Positions 17,301 to 25,168 are shown, counted from the first letter of the stretch. The stretch: 35,071 nt of DNA from Clostridia bacterium (GCA_030595925.1 JAUVLC010000015.1:1-35071); one strand, 5' to 3'. The notes: generated by a model not told the origin, from the sequence alone. Numbers and translations are program-made.

Positions 17301-17727
17301 CTAATTCGGTTTCTTTCACTTCTCCTAAAATATCTCCTTCAGTAACCACTTCCCCTTTTTTGACCTTCGGAACAAATTTCCATTTTTTCTCCCGATTAAT
17401 TTTGGGTAAATCTATCCCCCGGGTAATATAATCCCCTACTTTTTGACTAATTGTCTCTAACGGCCGTTGAATCCCGTCATAAATGGAAGTAACCAGTCCC
17501 GGACCCAATTCCACTGACAGGGGCTGTCCCGTAGCAACAACAATCTCTCCCGGCCCTATTCCTGTAGTTTCTTCGTAAACTTGAATGGAAACATGGTCAC
17601 CTTTTAACTCCACTACTTCCCCGATTAACCCTTCCTCCCCAACCCGAACTACTTCATACATCTTTACCCCCGGCAAATCAGTAGCTACGACCAGAGGACC
17701 TGATACTTTTATTATTTTTCCCTTCAT
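14362..17727 (-). CDS. atpA: V/A-type ATPase catalytic subunit A, interrupted by an intein
   Basis: This 1121-residue precursor consists of an N-extein (1-238), an intein (239-766) and a C-extein (767-1121). The spliced product would be 593 residues, the usual size of subunit A. The N-extein has the barrel domain, the long non-homologous insert (about 110-190) and PGPFGSGK. The C-extein begins TVVLHQLAKWSDADIIVYVG, followed by CGERGNEM, then SNMPVAAREASIYTG, DSTSRWAEALRE and PGEEGYPAYL. Joining the two restores GPFGSGKT, the P-loop that binds ATP, so the enzyme would be dead without splicing. Subunit A hydrolyses or makes ATP in the A3B3 ring. It follows subunit F by 35 bases. Confidence 0.97.
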   Translation of the reverse strand: MKGKIIKVSGPLVVATDLPGVKMYEVVRVGEEGLIGEVVELKGDHVSIQVYEETTGIGPGEIVVATGQPLSVELGPGLVTSIYDGIQRPLETISQKVGDYITRGIDLPKINREKKWKFVPKVKKGEVVTEGDILGEVKETELVMHKIMVPPGVEGTIKNIFAGEFTVEDTIAELSIEGEKQIKKLCMLQHWPVRQARPYLKKLTLEEPLITGTRVIDTFFPIAKGGTACIPGPFGSGKCVTGDTPVLLADGCLKSMKDIFLENELKGKKVKTFGEEYTILSSPFEVFSGSARGFSKSKVSVVYKGKTNKIIKIKTRTGRVAKVTPIHKLPKFNGNLDIDYKEAKDLKVGDYLSIPRRIDIKGKIQGLSIKKIFPNQRIVEREIIEKIPFLINKLASKTKNKKGVASQLNISYDMLIGYFLKKNRPTVKFVEKLYLTSRKKFPKIKNIKGERGSKKVKIPEKFNEEMATFLGLMLGDGMIKQNSVRFYNNDEKMLNLFEKLIEHLFGLKGKRTICNKVKCSIVESTILAKLLKYFGYPEYKKSRNCFVPKIVFKSPPSIIKTFLGAYFVCDGYFNQEKGEIEYSTASKEMQKGLAYLFLRLGIITRVKEKVNKGFKQYYLFVSGGEEIKSFFNFCKMNNLSKFKKIKDYLALKKREYTCIDIVPMGISLIKSVYERAGRPYKKLKGKGVEIHNYLSGELISKKMFRKFAQVMNNSQLIKFATNDMEHIYCDKIVEIKEINTPCTVYDIEVPGDHNFIGGDFAMIYSNTVVLHQLAKWSDADIIVYVGCGERGNEMTDVLLEFPALKDPLTGESLIKRTILIANTSNMPVAAREASIYTGITLAEYFRDMGYRVALMADSTSRWAEALREMSGRLEEMPGEEGYPAYLASRIASFYERAGKVTCLGSDQRIASLSIVGAVSPPGGDLADPVVQNTLRIVKVFWGLEDRLAYMRHFPAINWLRSYSLYVDNIGEYMEKEVAPDFIKMRDEALKILQKVANLEEIVRLVGLEALSAGDRLILEMGKIIKEDFLHQHAFDEIDTYTSLKKQYLMLKVIMRLYYLVQALLDKIPFEQLIDLKSREAISKMKFIEEKEMNRFEEIEKELEEEIKMKKDSLEKESVLGE
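15430..17013 (-). mobile_element. 528-residue LAGLIDADG intein in the subunit A P-loop (VMA-b site)
   Basis: The intein runs from C1 to N528, between GPFGSGK and T. Block A is CVTGDTPVLLADG (1-13). Block B is VAKVTPIHKL, with T86 and H89. The two LAGLIDADG helices are TFLGLMLGDGMI (D238) and TFLGAYFVCDGYF (D332), so both homing endonuclease acidic residues remain. Block F is VYDIEVPGDHNFIGG, with H515. Block G is MIYSN followed by the +1 T. The penultimate residue is serine (S527) instead of the usual histidine. A helix-turn-helix-like stretch (KGVASQLNISYDMLIGYFLK, 164-183) may help recognise DNA. The frame is open throughout. The site matches the archaeal VMA-b position, not the yeast VMA1 site before CGERGNEM. 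Confidence 0.95.
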
Positions 17728-17762
17728 CTTTACTGTATTCTCCTTTAATCTTTATATCTTTT

Positions 17763-18074
17763 TTATTCTTTCAATAAATCAACCCCTGTGGCTTCTTCCA
17801 CCATTTTTTTTAATCTCATCCACCCCGGATTGTTTCCTTTTCTTCGTCCGGGAATAGCTATTATGGTTACAGGTAAGTTTTTGCTTATTTTTTCTATTTT
17901 TTCCATGCTTTGCAAATAATCTTCCATTAAATAAACAATAGAAAATTCTTCCCGGAGTGCTTTTTTTAATGATTCTTCCGCTTCTTTTTCATTTTTCACC
18001 GGGAAAATAGAAAGACCCAACCCTTTAAAACCATAAATAAATTGCTTTTCTCCGATAATACAAATTTTAGACAT
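17763..18074 (-). CDS. atpF: V/A-type ATPase subunit F
   Basis: This 103-residue protein has the CheY-like subunit F fold. It begins KICIIGEKQFIYGFKGLGLS, has EEFSIVYLMEDYLQSM in the middle, and has VTIIAIPGRRKGNNPGWMRL, KKMVEEATGVDLL at the C-terminus. F binds subunit D in the central stalk and modulates rotation. Its ATG overlaps the subunit C stop by 8 bases, which suggests translational coupling. Confidence 0.93.
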   Translation of the reverse strand: MSKICIIGEKQFIYGFKGLGLSIFPVKNEKEAEESLKKALREEFSIVYLMEDYLQSMEKIEKISKNLPVTIIAIPGRRKGNNPGWMRLKKMVEEATGVDLLKE

Positions 18075-19077
18075 AGGTCTCTCTCAATTCCGCCTTGATT
18101 ATCTCTTCCTTTAAATTAGAATACTTTCCACACAAAAGGATACGCAAATTTTTGGCCTCATTTTCTTTAGCTAAAAGATATCCGATTAAAGGGTGTATAC
18201 TTAAAAACTCATATTTTGCTTTTTTTATATAATTCATTAAAAAATCATCACCTAATTTCTCTAACAAGGCAAAAGAATGCTCCTTTTCCCAAGAATCATA
18301 TCCTTCCCTGACTATTTTTTTGTAAGGTGAAAATCTTATATCATTAATAAAGTCATTTATCTGTTTGGAAAAATTTCTTAAAAACTTATCTTTTACTATC
18401 GTCCCCCCGGAAAGTAATGACTGTTTTAAAATAGTTTTTTTCTCTTTTTTTTCTTTAAGCCTAAAAAAAACCGACAGGTTAATTAAATCAACTCTGATTT
18501 TTCCGATTTCATTTACAAACTCATTTTCGCCTGTCTGATTTTTAAAATATTCCCAAAATCCAACATCCAGAATAAAATCAATACGTTGCGGATTTTTATG
18601 ATGTTTATAGGCCGTTATTGCTTTTTGGGGAAGTTCTCGTAAACCAGGCGGAAAAGCAGAAAAAATATTCCTTTCCATCATCTTTTTTAATTCTTCTTCC
18701 GTAAAAAATCCCCTCTTTAAAAAAATATTTTCTTTCTTCTTTTCTTTAACATATTTTAATTTAATTAAACCTTTCAAATTATGCCCGTCGTTAAGGAAAA
18801 GAAAAGCATTCGTAATAACAGGATTTAACGATAATTCCCTGACCAGATTATATGCCTCATCCAAATGCTTATCAATCATTTCTTCTAAAAAAACTAACCC
18901 CTCCCCATTCTCAATAACACTTTTTTCTTGATCTATTTTTGGATACCCCCTGCTTTCCAATTCTCCGACAATATCGGTTAAGGACCTTTCTAATAATCCG
19001 GCTAACTCCTGTTTATTAAAAAACCTTTTTTCTAACACCTTAATTTTGCCGGATGCATAAGCATACTCAGTATTCAT
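18067..19077 (-). CDS. atpC: V/A-type ATPase subunit C (AC39/subunit d family)
   Basis: This is a 336-residue protein counted from the ATG at 19077. It opens MNTEYAYASGKIKVLEKRFF, as is typical of V/A subunit C, and is all helical with three similar sections. A characteristic IHPLIGYLLAKENEAKNLRILLCGK lies near the C-terminus. Subunit C is the funnel that links the central stalk to the K ring. An ATG at 19098 would add seven residues but lacks a ribosome-binding site. The GAGGAAGAG stretch directly before 19077 favours the shorter form. It sits between subunits E and F, as in archaeal operons. Confidence 0.93.
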   Translation of the reverse strand: MNTEYAYASGKIKVLEKRFFNKQELAGLLERSLTDIVGELESRGYPKIDQEKSVIENGEGLVFLEEMIDKHLDEAYNLVRELSLNPVITNAFLFLNDGHNLKGLIKLKYVKEKKKENIFLKRGFFTEEELKKMMERNIFSAFPPGLRELPQKAITAYKHHKNPQRIDFILDVGFWEYFKNQTGENEFVNEIGKIRVDLINLSVFFRLKEKKEKKTILKQSLLSGGTIVKDKFLRNFSKQINDFINDIRFSPYKKIVREGYDSWEKEHSFALLEKLGDDFLMNYIKKAKYEFLSIHPLIGYLLAKENEAKNLRILLCGKYSNLKEEIIKAELRETYV

Positions 19078-19119
19078 CTCTTCCTCATTACTCCCCATGT
19101 AATTTTTGTCCGTTCTCTA

Positions 19120-19734
19120 TTATTTATTAAGCACCGGATTGTCTAACAACCTGCTGATTACCTGCTCCTCCGTTTCTTCCCTAACTACTTTCATCCAGGT
19201 ATCAAAAGAATTATCTAATTCTACCTTTCCCTGCCGTAAAATAAATCCTCCGTTTATATCTACTCTTTCCGAAGAAAGTTTTATTTCCCCTTTTTGTTTC
19301 CTTTTTTTCAATTCTTTATTTACCTGATCAATAAACAAAAGAGTAATTACTTTCTCATCCCGGGAAGAAATAAAAAGCTCTGCTTTTCCCTGCTCCATAA
19401 TTTCTAAAATCATTTTTTTTATAAACTCTTGGTATATCCCGGTCGGAGACATTAATAAATCGTTAAATACTTTTTGATAAATTTCATTTATCTGTTCCTG
19501 TTTTGTTTTAAGAAGTTCTTTCTTTTGTTCCAACCGGGCTTGAGCTAAAATATTATCTTTTACTGCTTGTGCTTTCCCCTCGCCGTTCTTTATTCTTTGT
19601 TTATGTATTTCTTCTGCTTTCTGCCAGGCTAAATCCAAAATTTCTTTTTCTTTTTTTCTTGCTTCATCTAAAATGTGCTCGCTATTATTTTTTACTTCTT
19701 TATCTATTCGTTCAATAATTTTTTCTAAAGACAT
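19120..19734 (-). CDS. atpE: V/A-type ATPase subunit E (peripheral stalk)
   Basis: This 204-residue protein has a long charged N-terminal helix rich in K, E and Q (about 1-90), followed by a mixed alpha/beta C-terminal domain. That domain carries INGGFILRQGKVELDNSF, which is typical of V/A subunit E. E pairs with the H/G coiled-coil subunit to form the peripheral stalks that hold the A3B3 head static. It lies 41 bases after subunit K and 42 bases before the preferred start of subunit C. Confidence 0.92.
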   Translation of the reverse strand: MSLEKIIERIDKEVKNNSEHILDEARKKEKEILDLAWQKAEEIHKQRIKNGEGKAQAVKDNILAQARLEQKKELLKTKQEQINEIYQKVFNDLLMSPTGIYQEFIKKMILEIMEQGKAELFISSRDEKVITLLFIDQVNKELKKRKQKGEIKLSSERVDINGGFILRQGKVELDNSFDTWMKVVREETEEQVISRLLDNPVLNK

Positions 19735-19775
19735 AATATCTCACCCTTAATCAATGTTTTTCCTTTTGTTTCCAA

Positions 19776-20261
19776 TTATTTCAATCCCGGAGCAATAGCT
19801 ATAAAAAGAATTAACGATGCCGCTAAAAACCCAAAAACAGCATACGTTTCCACCATAACCCCATTAACCACTCCCTTCATTGCGTGTTCAGGATTTTTAG
19901 CTACAATGCCCATCCCTGCAGCACAGGTTTTTCCCTGAAATATTCCTGACCACCATAATACTAACGATTCAAATATCCCTACCCCTAAAATAGCTAATCC
20001 CTGCATGGTACTGGGATCTTTAACTTCTCCTTCAAAAAGACCTAAAACAATAAGAATTACTACCCCGGAAACAAGTCCGTAAATTCCCTGGGTTCCCGGT
20101 AAAGCCACTAAAATAAGACTTTTTCCGAATTTTTCCGGTTCTTCACTAAGCAAACCATTCGCTGCTGAACCGGAAATTGAAATTCCCACAGCAGATCCTA
20201 TCCCGGAAACAGTAGCTACAATAATGGCTCCTAAAAGAGATAACATCATTCCTAAAGACAT
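19776..20261 (-). CDS. atpK: V/A-type ATPase subunit K (rotor ring proteolipid), Na+-type residues
   Basis: This is a 161-residue proteolipid with four transmembrane helices in two hairpins, the 16-kDa type found in Enterococcus hirae NtpK. Ion-binding positions known from that enzyme are all present: LPGTQG (L54, T57, Q58), SGIFQGK (Q109) and MVETYAVFG (E138). This full set supports Na+ rather than H+ transport. Only the second hairpin carries the carboxylate, as usual for this duplicated form, which implies one ion per four helices. A strong AGGAGGTGG site lies just before the ATG, fitting the high copy number needed for a ring subunit. Confidence 0.95.
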   Translation of the reverse strand: MSLGMMLSLLGAIIVATVSGIGSAVGISISGSAANGLLSEEPEKFGKSLILVALPGTQGIYGLVSGVVILIVLGLFEGEVKDPSTMQGLAILGVGIFESLVLWWSGIFQGKTCAAGMGIVAKNPEHAMKGVVNGVMVETYAVFGFLAASLILFIAIAPGLK

Positions 20262-20321
20262 TCTTCCACCTCCTATTAAAATAATTACTTTTTTAGCAAT
20301 AAAAAAACAGTTTTCACAAAA

Positions 20322-22439
20322 TTAATCATATATATCTTCTGATTTTACGGTAATATATTTATATTCTTCTCTAAACGGTTTAAAAAATCTCCCTCCGGAT
20401 TGGTAAAATTTAGTAAAAAACTCTACATATTGCAATCGGCAGGAATGAACAAAAGCACTCAGCACATTTATAACCAAATTAAAGGTATGACCTAAAATTA
20501 AAATAAGAGGAACTAAAATAATACTTATGTAAATAGGCGCTTGCCCGGCGACCCCGGCAATTTTATTAACCACCAATCCCACAATTCCCGTACCTAATCC
20601 CAGGGCTACCAAACGGGAATAAGATAGAATATCTCCTAAATAAGCAGTACTTCCATATAGAGCATAACATCCTAACCCTATCCTGCCCAAAAGAGAAATG
20701 ATATTTTTTCGGCCTAAATAAATTATTCCTAAAAAAGAAAAAGCAGAAAAGAAAGCACTTATAAATTTAAATATTCCATTTATCCGTAAAGAAAAACCGA
20801 TAATCATGGTTATCCATAAAAGGGTATACATTTTATCTGTTTTTTCTCCCAGATTTTTATCTACCCCTCTTCCCTGAAAACAAATTATTCCCAACGCCCC
20901 CACACAAATTCCTAATTTAAATAGTAAAGCAAACCCTCCCGCAAATATTCCCATTTTTGTTATTGCCCATCCAATTGCAGAAAGAATAAGCAAAATCCAT
21001 AGGCTCTGATCCCAAATTGCGGCCTGCCATTCCTTATGAACAATATTTTCATATATCTTCATTCCCAGACCGCAAATAATATGGATTACCCCCAAAATTA
21101 AAGCAATAGCAAAAAATACCTGTAAATCGTTAATCGGGTCAAATAACTTCCATTTCACGGTCATTCCAAACCATCCTCCGGTCATCATTCCCATTAAAAT
21201 CGTACAAATCCCTCCTAAAAAAAACAAATGCATAAATTTACGTAATTGCTCATCCATTGTCTTTCTAAAATAAAACAAACTTAGAGAGGTAATAAGGCAA
21301 AGTATTATCCCATATCCGGCATCGGTTATGCATAACCCAAAAAACAAAGCGTAAAATAAAGCTAATACCGGCGTTGGATCCATTCCCGAATAAAAAGGCC
21401 TTCCGTATAAATCAGTGATTACTTCAAAAGGTTCTACTATTTTTTTATTTTTAAGAGCAACCGGAACATCTTCTCCTTCTTGTGAATGAGTAAAGTGTAT
21501 TTCTATTTCCGGAAATCTATTCTCCAGGTCATCTTTTACTTTTTTCTGTTTATCGACTAAAATCCAGCCGGTTATATAAAATACTGATTCCGTCTTTAAA
21601 AAATTTTTCTTTACATCCTCTTTTTTCTGTATCACCTCATAATAATCAGACAAAATTACAAAATCAATAAAGCCCTTTGCTTTCTTTTTTGCTTTCTCTT
21701 CTAATTGTTTTTGTTTGATTTCTATTTTTTCTATCAGCTGTTTTGTTTGAACAAGCATTTCTCCTGAAGTTGCCGGGAAAAAGGGTAAAATAACCTGGTT
21801 AAACGAATATTTTTTCAATACCGTTTGTATTTGTTCTGCCTCTTCCTTTAAAAAAATAACTATCCCATATTTAACGTTTTTCTCCGTATTAATCTCATTA
21901 AATATCACGTTTTCATAATTATTCAGCTCTTTTCCCAGCAAAGAACATTTTTTCTCCGGTATTTTCCCCAACAAAAAACTTACATGCTTAGTATCAACCA
22001 ATTCCTCCAATGATATTGTTAAATTTTGCCAGGGACGAAGTTGTCGAATTTGCTCTTTCAAATTGTTTTTTTTTCTCTGCAATTCCTGTTTTTCATTTTC
22101 TAAAAAGCGACATTCTTTTTCCTCATTAAAAATATCCGTCCTTTGAATTATTGCGGATATTTCCTCTTTTTTTAAAACAAATTTTCCTGCTTTTACTTCA
22201 TCTTTAACTGTTTGGGAAGTAACGAAATTTTTCAAGTATTGGACAATATATTTTATTGCTTTAAGTTTCTCCTCCGACTCTTTTACTGTTTCTTCAAAAG
22301 AGGAACATAAAGCGGTTATTTTTTTCTCCCCGGCTTTTTTAACCTCAACTACTCCGTGTTTACTTAGTCTTGCCATCAATTGATCCAACCAACAGAGGTG
22401 AGCAATAATTTCTATTTTTTTTACCCCGGCAATTGCCAT
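20322..22439 (-). CDS. atpI: V/A-type ATPase subunit I (membrane stator)
   Basis: This 705-residue protein has a cytoplasmic N-terminal half (about 1-350) with long coiled-coil stretches and a membrane half with about seven or eight helices. The conserved stator region includes GDILSYSRLVALGLGTGIVG, whose arginine is the essential residue facing the ion-binding glutamate of the K ring. FALFFGLCITDAGYG, in the first membrane helix, is another family signature. It forms the two ion half-channels. Its ATG falls directly after the H/G stop, with GGAG inside the preceding gene, so translation is probably coupled. Confidence 0.95.
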   Translation of the reverse strand: MAIAGVKKIEIIAHLCWLDQLMARLSKHGVVEVKKAGEKKITALCSSFEETVKESEEKLKAIKYIVQYLKNFVTSQTVKDEVKAGKFVLKKEEISAIIQRTDIFNEEKECRFLENEKQELQRKKNNLKEQIRQLRPWQNLTISLEELVDTKHVSFLLGKIPEKKCSLLGKELNNYENVIFNEINTEKNVKYGIVIFLKEEAEQIQTVLKKYSFNQVILPFFPATSGEMLVQTKQLIEKIEIKQKQLEEKAKKKAKGFIDFVILSDYYEVIQKKEDVKKNFLKTESVFYITGWILVDKQKKVKDDLENRFPEIEIHFTHSQEGEDVPVALKNKKIVEPFEVITDLYGRPFYSGMDPTPVLALFYALFFGLCITDAGYGIILCLITSLSLFYFRKTMDEQLRKFMHLFFLGGICTILMGMMTGGWFGMTVKWKLFDPINDLQVFFAIALILGVIHIICGLGMKIYENIVHKEWQAAIWDQSLWILLILSAIGWAITKMGIFAGGFALLFKLGICVGALGIICFQGRGVDKNLGEKTDKMYTLLWITMIIGFSLRINGIFKFISAFFSAFSFLGIIYLGRKNIISLLGRIGLGCYALYGSTAYLGDILSYSRLVALGLGTGIVGLVVNKIAGVAGQAPIYISIILVPLILILGHTFNLVINVLSAFVHSCRLQYVEFFTKFYQSGGRFFKPFREEYKYITVKSEDIYD

Positions 22440-22441
22440 TT

Positions 22442-22768
22442 TTACTCCGTCATTCCTAATTTCTTTTTTATTATTTTTTGAGCACTACCAACATTTTCTT
22501 TTATCTTGTGTTTTATTTGCTCTTTCAACCGCTCAGTCTCTTTAACGATTTTTTCCTGTCCTTTTTCCCCGTCTTTTTTTGCTCTCTCAATTAAAATTTT
22601 TATCTGTTCCTTTGCCTTTTTTTCCATTAACCCAACCATTTCCTCTTTTTTTTGTTCAGCGGCTTTAATCATATTTTTAGCTTCTTTTTCTGCCTGTTCA
22701 ATTTGTTTTTCGCCGTTTTTCTCTGCTTCTTTTATTTTCTGTATAGAAGGAATTATCATTTTTTCCAC
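22442..22768 (-). CDS. atpH: V/A-type ATPase subunit H/G-like coiled coil (peripheral stalk)
   Basis: The protein has 108 residues, almost all K, E, Q, A, I and R in a continuous heptad-like helix (for example EKNGEKQIEQAEKEAKNMIK). Sequence identity carries little information in such proteins. The size, the coiled coil and the position at the head of the operon, before subunit I, match subunit H/G (AhaH-type). It would pair with subunit E in the peripheral stalk. GAGGTGG stands 5 bases before the ATG, and a good promoter lies about 55-85 bases upstream. Confidence 0.8.
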   Translation of the reverse strand: MEKMIIPSIQKIKEAEKNGEKQIEQAEKEAKNMIKAAEQKKEEMVGLMEKKAKEQIKILIERAKKDGEKGQEKIVKETERLKEQIKHKIKENVGSAQKIIKKKLGMTE

Positions 22769-22821
22769 CTCTTTTAAAATAGCCGCAACCCAATCTGTTT
22801 TAAAACTTTTTTTAGAGCCTT

Positions 22822-22851
22822 AGAATAACAAACTTTATCGTTAAAAGTCAA
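22822..22851 (-). promoter_or_regulatory. sigma70-type promoter for the V/A-ATPase operon
   Basis: On the minus strand, TTGACT (22851-22846) and TATTCT (22827-22822) are separated by 18 bases. They lie just after the stop of the upstream secreted protein. This would give a leader of roughly 45 bases before subunit H/G. Confidence 0.55.
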
Positions 22852-22861
22852 GCGTACAACT

Positions 22862-24634
22862 TTAAGGAACCACCTTCTTTTTATCTTCTTCTTTTTTAGT
22901 TCCTCCCTGGCTTTGATTTTGTTCTTTTCCTTCCCGTTCTATCCCGGAGTTCGTTTCTAAATTAGTTTCATCTTCGTCTTTTTTTTGAGTCTCCGTTTGA
23001 TTGTTTATTTCCTTTTCTTTTTCCGGGTTAGTTTCGTCTTGCTTTTCAGCTTGACTTCTTTTTCTAATCTCTTCATCGATCGTCTGCTTTTTTTTTACTT
23101 CTCGTTTTATGAAAAATTTTATTTTTTCTTCCAGGGGAAACAGCTTGATTACTTCTTTTTCACTTTGACACCATGCTTTCTTATTCAATTGTAATGATTT
23201 TGCTGAAATTTTCAAAATTAAAGGAATCGCTTTTACTTCTATTTTAATTAGTCCCGAATATACAGCTTCATTTACTGAAAGATGTTTTTCTCTAAAAATT
23301 AACTTTTCTTTTTCCCTTTTTATGCTATCAAACTTTCCCTCATCATATTTTATTATTTCTCCGTTTTCCACTTCAAACCGTAACTGATTTGCTCCCCTCC
23401 CAACATAACTATCCTGATCCCCGGCATTTATTAAAAGTAAATTTATTTTTACTTCCTCTCCAATAGCAAGTTGTTTGTAATCCTCTCTATTAATTACGAC
23501 TTCCCCTTTGGGAATGCACCCTTTTACCTCATTATAACCCAACGCCTGAGCAATTTCTATTTCATTAAGAACTAAATTTTCTTTGAAATATCCATACCTG
23601 AAAAAAGCAACACCTAATAAATTATGCGCATTCATTGTATCAACAAGATTCATATACTTTTTTACTAGCTCCAGCGTAATAATGTTAAATTTGACTATCC
23701 ATCCCGGACTAAATGTATACCCGGATAATTTTGTATTACACACCGCTTTAAAAACATAAGTATTTTGTCCTTTTCCTTTTTTTGTTTTAATTAACCGAAA
23801 ATCTTTATTTTCCGATACTTCTTTTACGGAAAGTATCGCCCATGACTCTACTCTTCTTCCTTTTTTATTATATATTTTACAATAACTATAGGTAGGGAGA
23901 CCGGCATAAAAAGGTTTTTTGAGCCTTTTATATTTTTTTAACACATTTTTTATCCATTTAATATCCGTGACTTTCATTAAACTTTTAGCCCTTTTTCCAA
24001 TAGAATAATCATAAATCATCGGTACAATAAAATCGACATTTTTGATTAACTCTCTAAATCCCTTCTTTTTATACCAGTATACCCGCGGAGTAATAGAAAT
24101 CAAATAGTCCCGGCCAAATCTTCTTGCCACAGTATTGATTAACTGCGTATAATTTCTTAATTGCAAATTTGTTTCCATATCTAATTGAATCCCGGATATT
24201 TTCAATCCTTTACCCTGAAAAACATTTAAATTCGATTCTATTTCTTCGAGGACAAACTCTATTGCCTCTTCCGTATTATCGTTAAAATATTTAACAAAAG
24301 CTTTTTTTGGCGTTCCGGAAAAAGTATAAACAAGATGAACTTGTATTGAGTTTAAATCTTTAAGTTTTTTAAACGTATCAGCTTGAAATTCAAAGCTTTT
24401 AAATCGCGGTTTATCACGATAATAGTCAAATTCCCCCATATGAAAAAATATTCCTTTGATATTAAATTGTAAAATTTTTTTTACATTTTCTTCGGTTAAA
24501 CAGGTCTTTCTGTGCCAATGCCAAAAAAAATTCCCTTTTTCCAAAGGTTCTTTCGCTTTAGCTTTATGATTAACCCCTATTAAACAAAGTATTAATATCC
24601 ATAAAAAAAAGATGTTTTTCCTATTCTTTGTCAT
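22862..24634 (-). CDS. secreted DUF3142/GH18-like barrel protein with charged tail
   Basis: The protein has 590 residues. A signal peptide at about 1-28 (KNIFFLWILILCLIGVNHKAKA) is followed by a TIM-barrel-like region (about 30-370). Motifs include NFFWHWHRKTCL, GIFFHMGEFDYYR, ISGIQLDMET, DYLISITPRVYW and VDFIVPMIYDYSIG. The overall pattern resembles DUF3142, a family related to GH18-type barrels, but I am only moderately sure. A beta-rich domain (about 375-500) follows, then a K/E/Q/N-rich disordered tail of about 70 residues. The tail has repeated DETN and EKEKE-like stretches and ends in VVP. The protein probably acts outside the cytoplasmic membrane. Its substrate is unknown. It lies directly upstream of the ATPase promoter. 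Confidence 0.6.
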   Translation of the reverse strand: MTKNRKNIFFLWILILCLIGVNHKAKAKEPLEKGNFFWHWHRKTCLTEENVKKILQFNIKGIFFHMGEFDYYRDKPRFKSFEFQADTFKKLKDLNSIQVHLVYTFSGTPKKAFVKYFNDNTEEAIEFVLEEIESNLNVFQGKGLKISGIQLDMETNLQLRNYTQLINTVARRFGRDYLISITPRVYWYKKKGFRELIKNVDFIVPMIYDYSIGKRAKSLMKVTDIKWIKNVLKKYKRLKKPFYAGLPTYSYCKIYNKKGRRVESWAILSVKEVSENKDFRLIKTKKGKGQNTYVFKAVCNTKLSGYTFSPGWIVKFNIITLELVKKYMNLVDTMNAHNLLGVAFFRYGYFKENLVLNEIEIAQALGYNEVKGCIPKGEVVINREDYKQLAIGEEVKINLLLINAGDQDSYVGRGANQLRFEVENGEIIKYDEGKFDSIKREKEKLIFREKHLSVNEAVYSGLIKIEVKAIPLILKISAKSLQLNKKAWCQSEKEVIKLFPLEEKIKFFIKREVKKKQTIDEEIRKRSQAEKQDETNPEKEKEINNQTETQKKDEDETNLETNSGIEREGKEQNQSQGGTKKEEDKKKVVP

Positions 24635-24720
24635 TACTCTATTTTTCTCTCCTTCAATAATTTGTTGTATTATTAGATTTAGTTTGAATGAACTACCCCG
24701 CAGTAAGCTACGGGGGAATT

Positions 24721-24870
24721 AAACCTGAAACCCTTCGACTCCCGACAAGGGAGTTTGTGCTGCGAACTTCGCTTTACTCAGCATAAACTCCGCTGAAGTG
24801 CTCAGGGTCAGTTCGACTACAGAATTCTTGTCAGCGGAGCTGAAAAAACTCTAAGTCTTATTGAATTAAA
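24721..24870. repeat. dispersed intergenic repeat, family D, copy 2
   Basis: This lies inside a 297-base gap (24635-24931) that has no gene. It contains CCCTTCGACTCCCGACAAGG, GAAGTGCTCAGGGTCAGTTC, GACTACAGAATTCTTGTCAG and AAAAAACTCTAAGTCTTATT. It matches the blocks at 1-165 in a different order and spacing. The CCTTCGACTCC...GCTCAGGGTCAG style is a widespread class of intergenic repeat. Confidence 0.65.
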
Positions 24871-24931
24871 AAAAGGTTAAAAATAATAAAATTCAGGTGC
24901 TTCTAAAAACATCTTCCCCTTAAAAAATTTA

Positions 24932-25168
24932 TTAGAAATGTATCATAATAAAAAGTCCAACCATCGCCAATATCGGAAGCGTTAGCTTAGGAAAAACATT
25001 ATTTGGGTTTGCATATACAGTGTACATTGCAATTCCTAAAACCAAAAGAATCATCCACTTTTTTAAATCAAAAGTCGTATCCAATCTTTCTCGAAATAAT
25101 AAGGGTATAATAATAATCCCTAATCCAATTAAAATGATCATTTTTTCATTCATATTACCCGGAAACAT
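24932..25168 (-). CDS. small three-helix membrane protein
   Basis: The protein has 78 residues with three hydrophobic segments: MIILIGLGIIIIPLLF, WMILLVLGIAMYTVYA and LTLPILAMVGLFIMIHF. A basic and acidic linker separates the first two. AAGGGGAG stands 4 bases before the ATG, so the gene is probably real. No family was recognised. It stands alone between a repeat and the LamG gene. Confidence 0.6.
   Translation of the reverse strand: MFPGNMNEKMIILIGLGIIIIPLLFRERLDTTFDLKKWMILLVLGIAMYTVYANPNNVFPKLTLPILAMVGLFIMIHF

Noticed and set aside
24800-24850. GTTCGACTAC as a possible tRNA T-arm
   Set aside because: No acceptor or anticodon stem can be formed. It belongs to the family D repeat.
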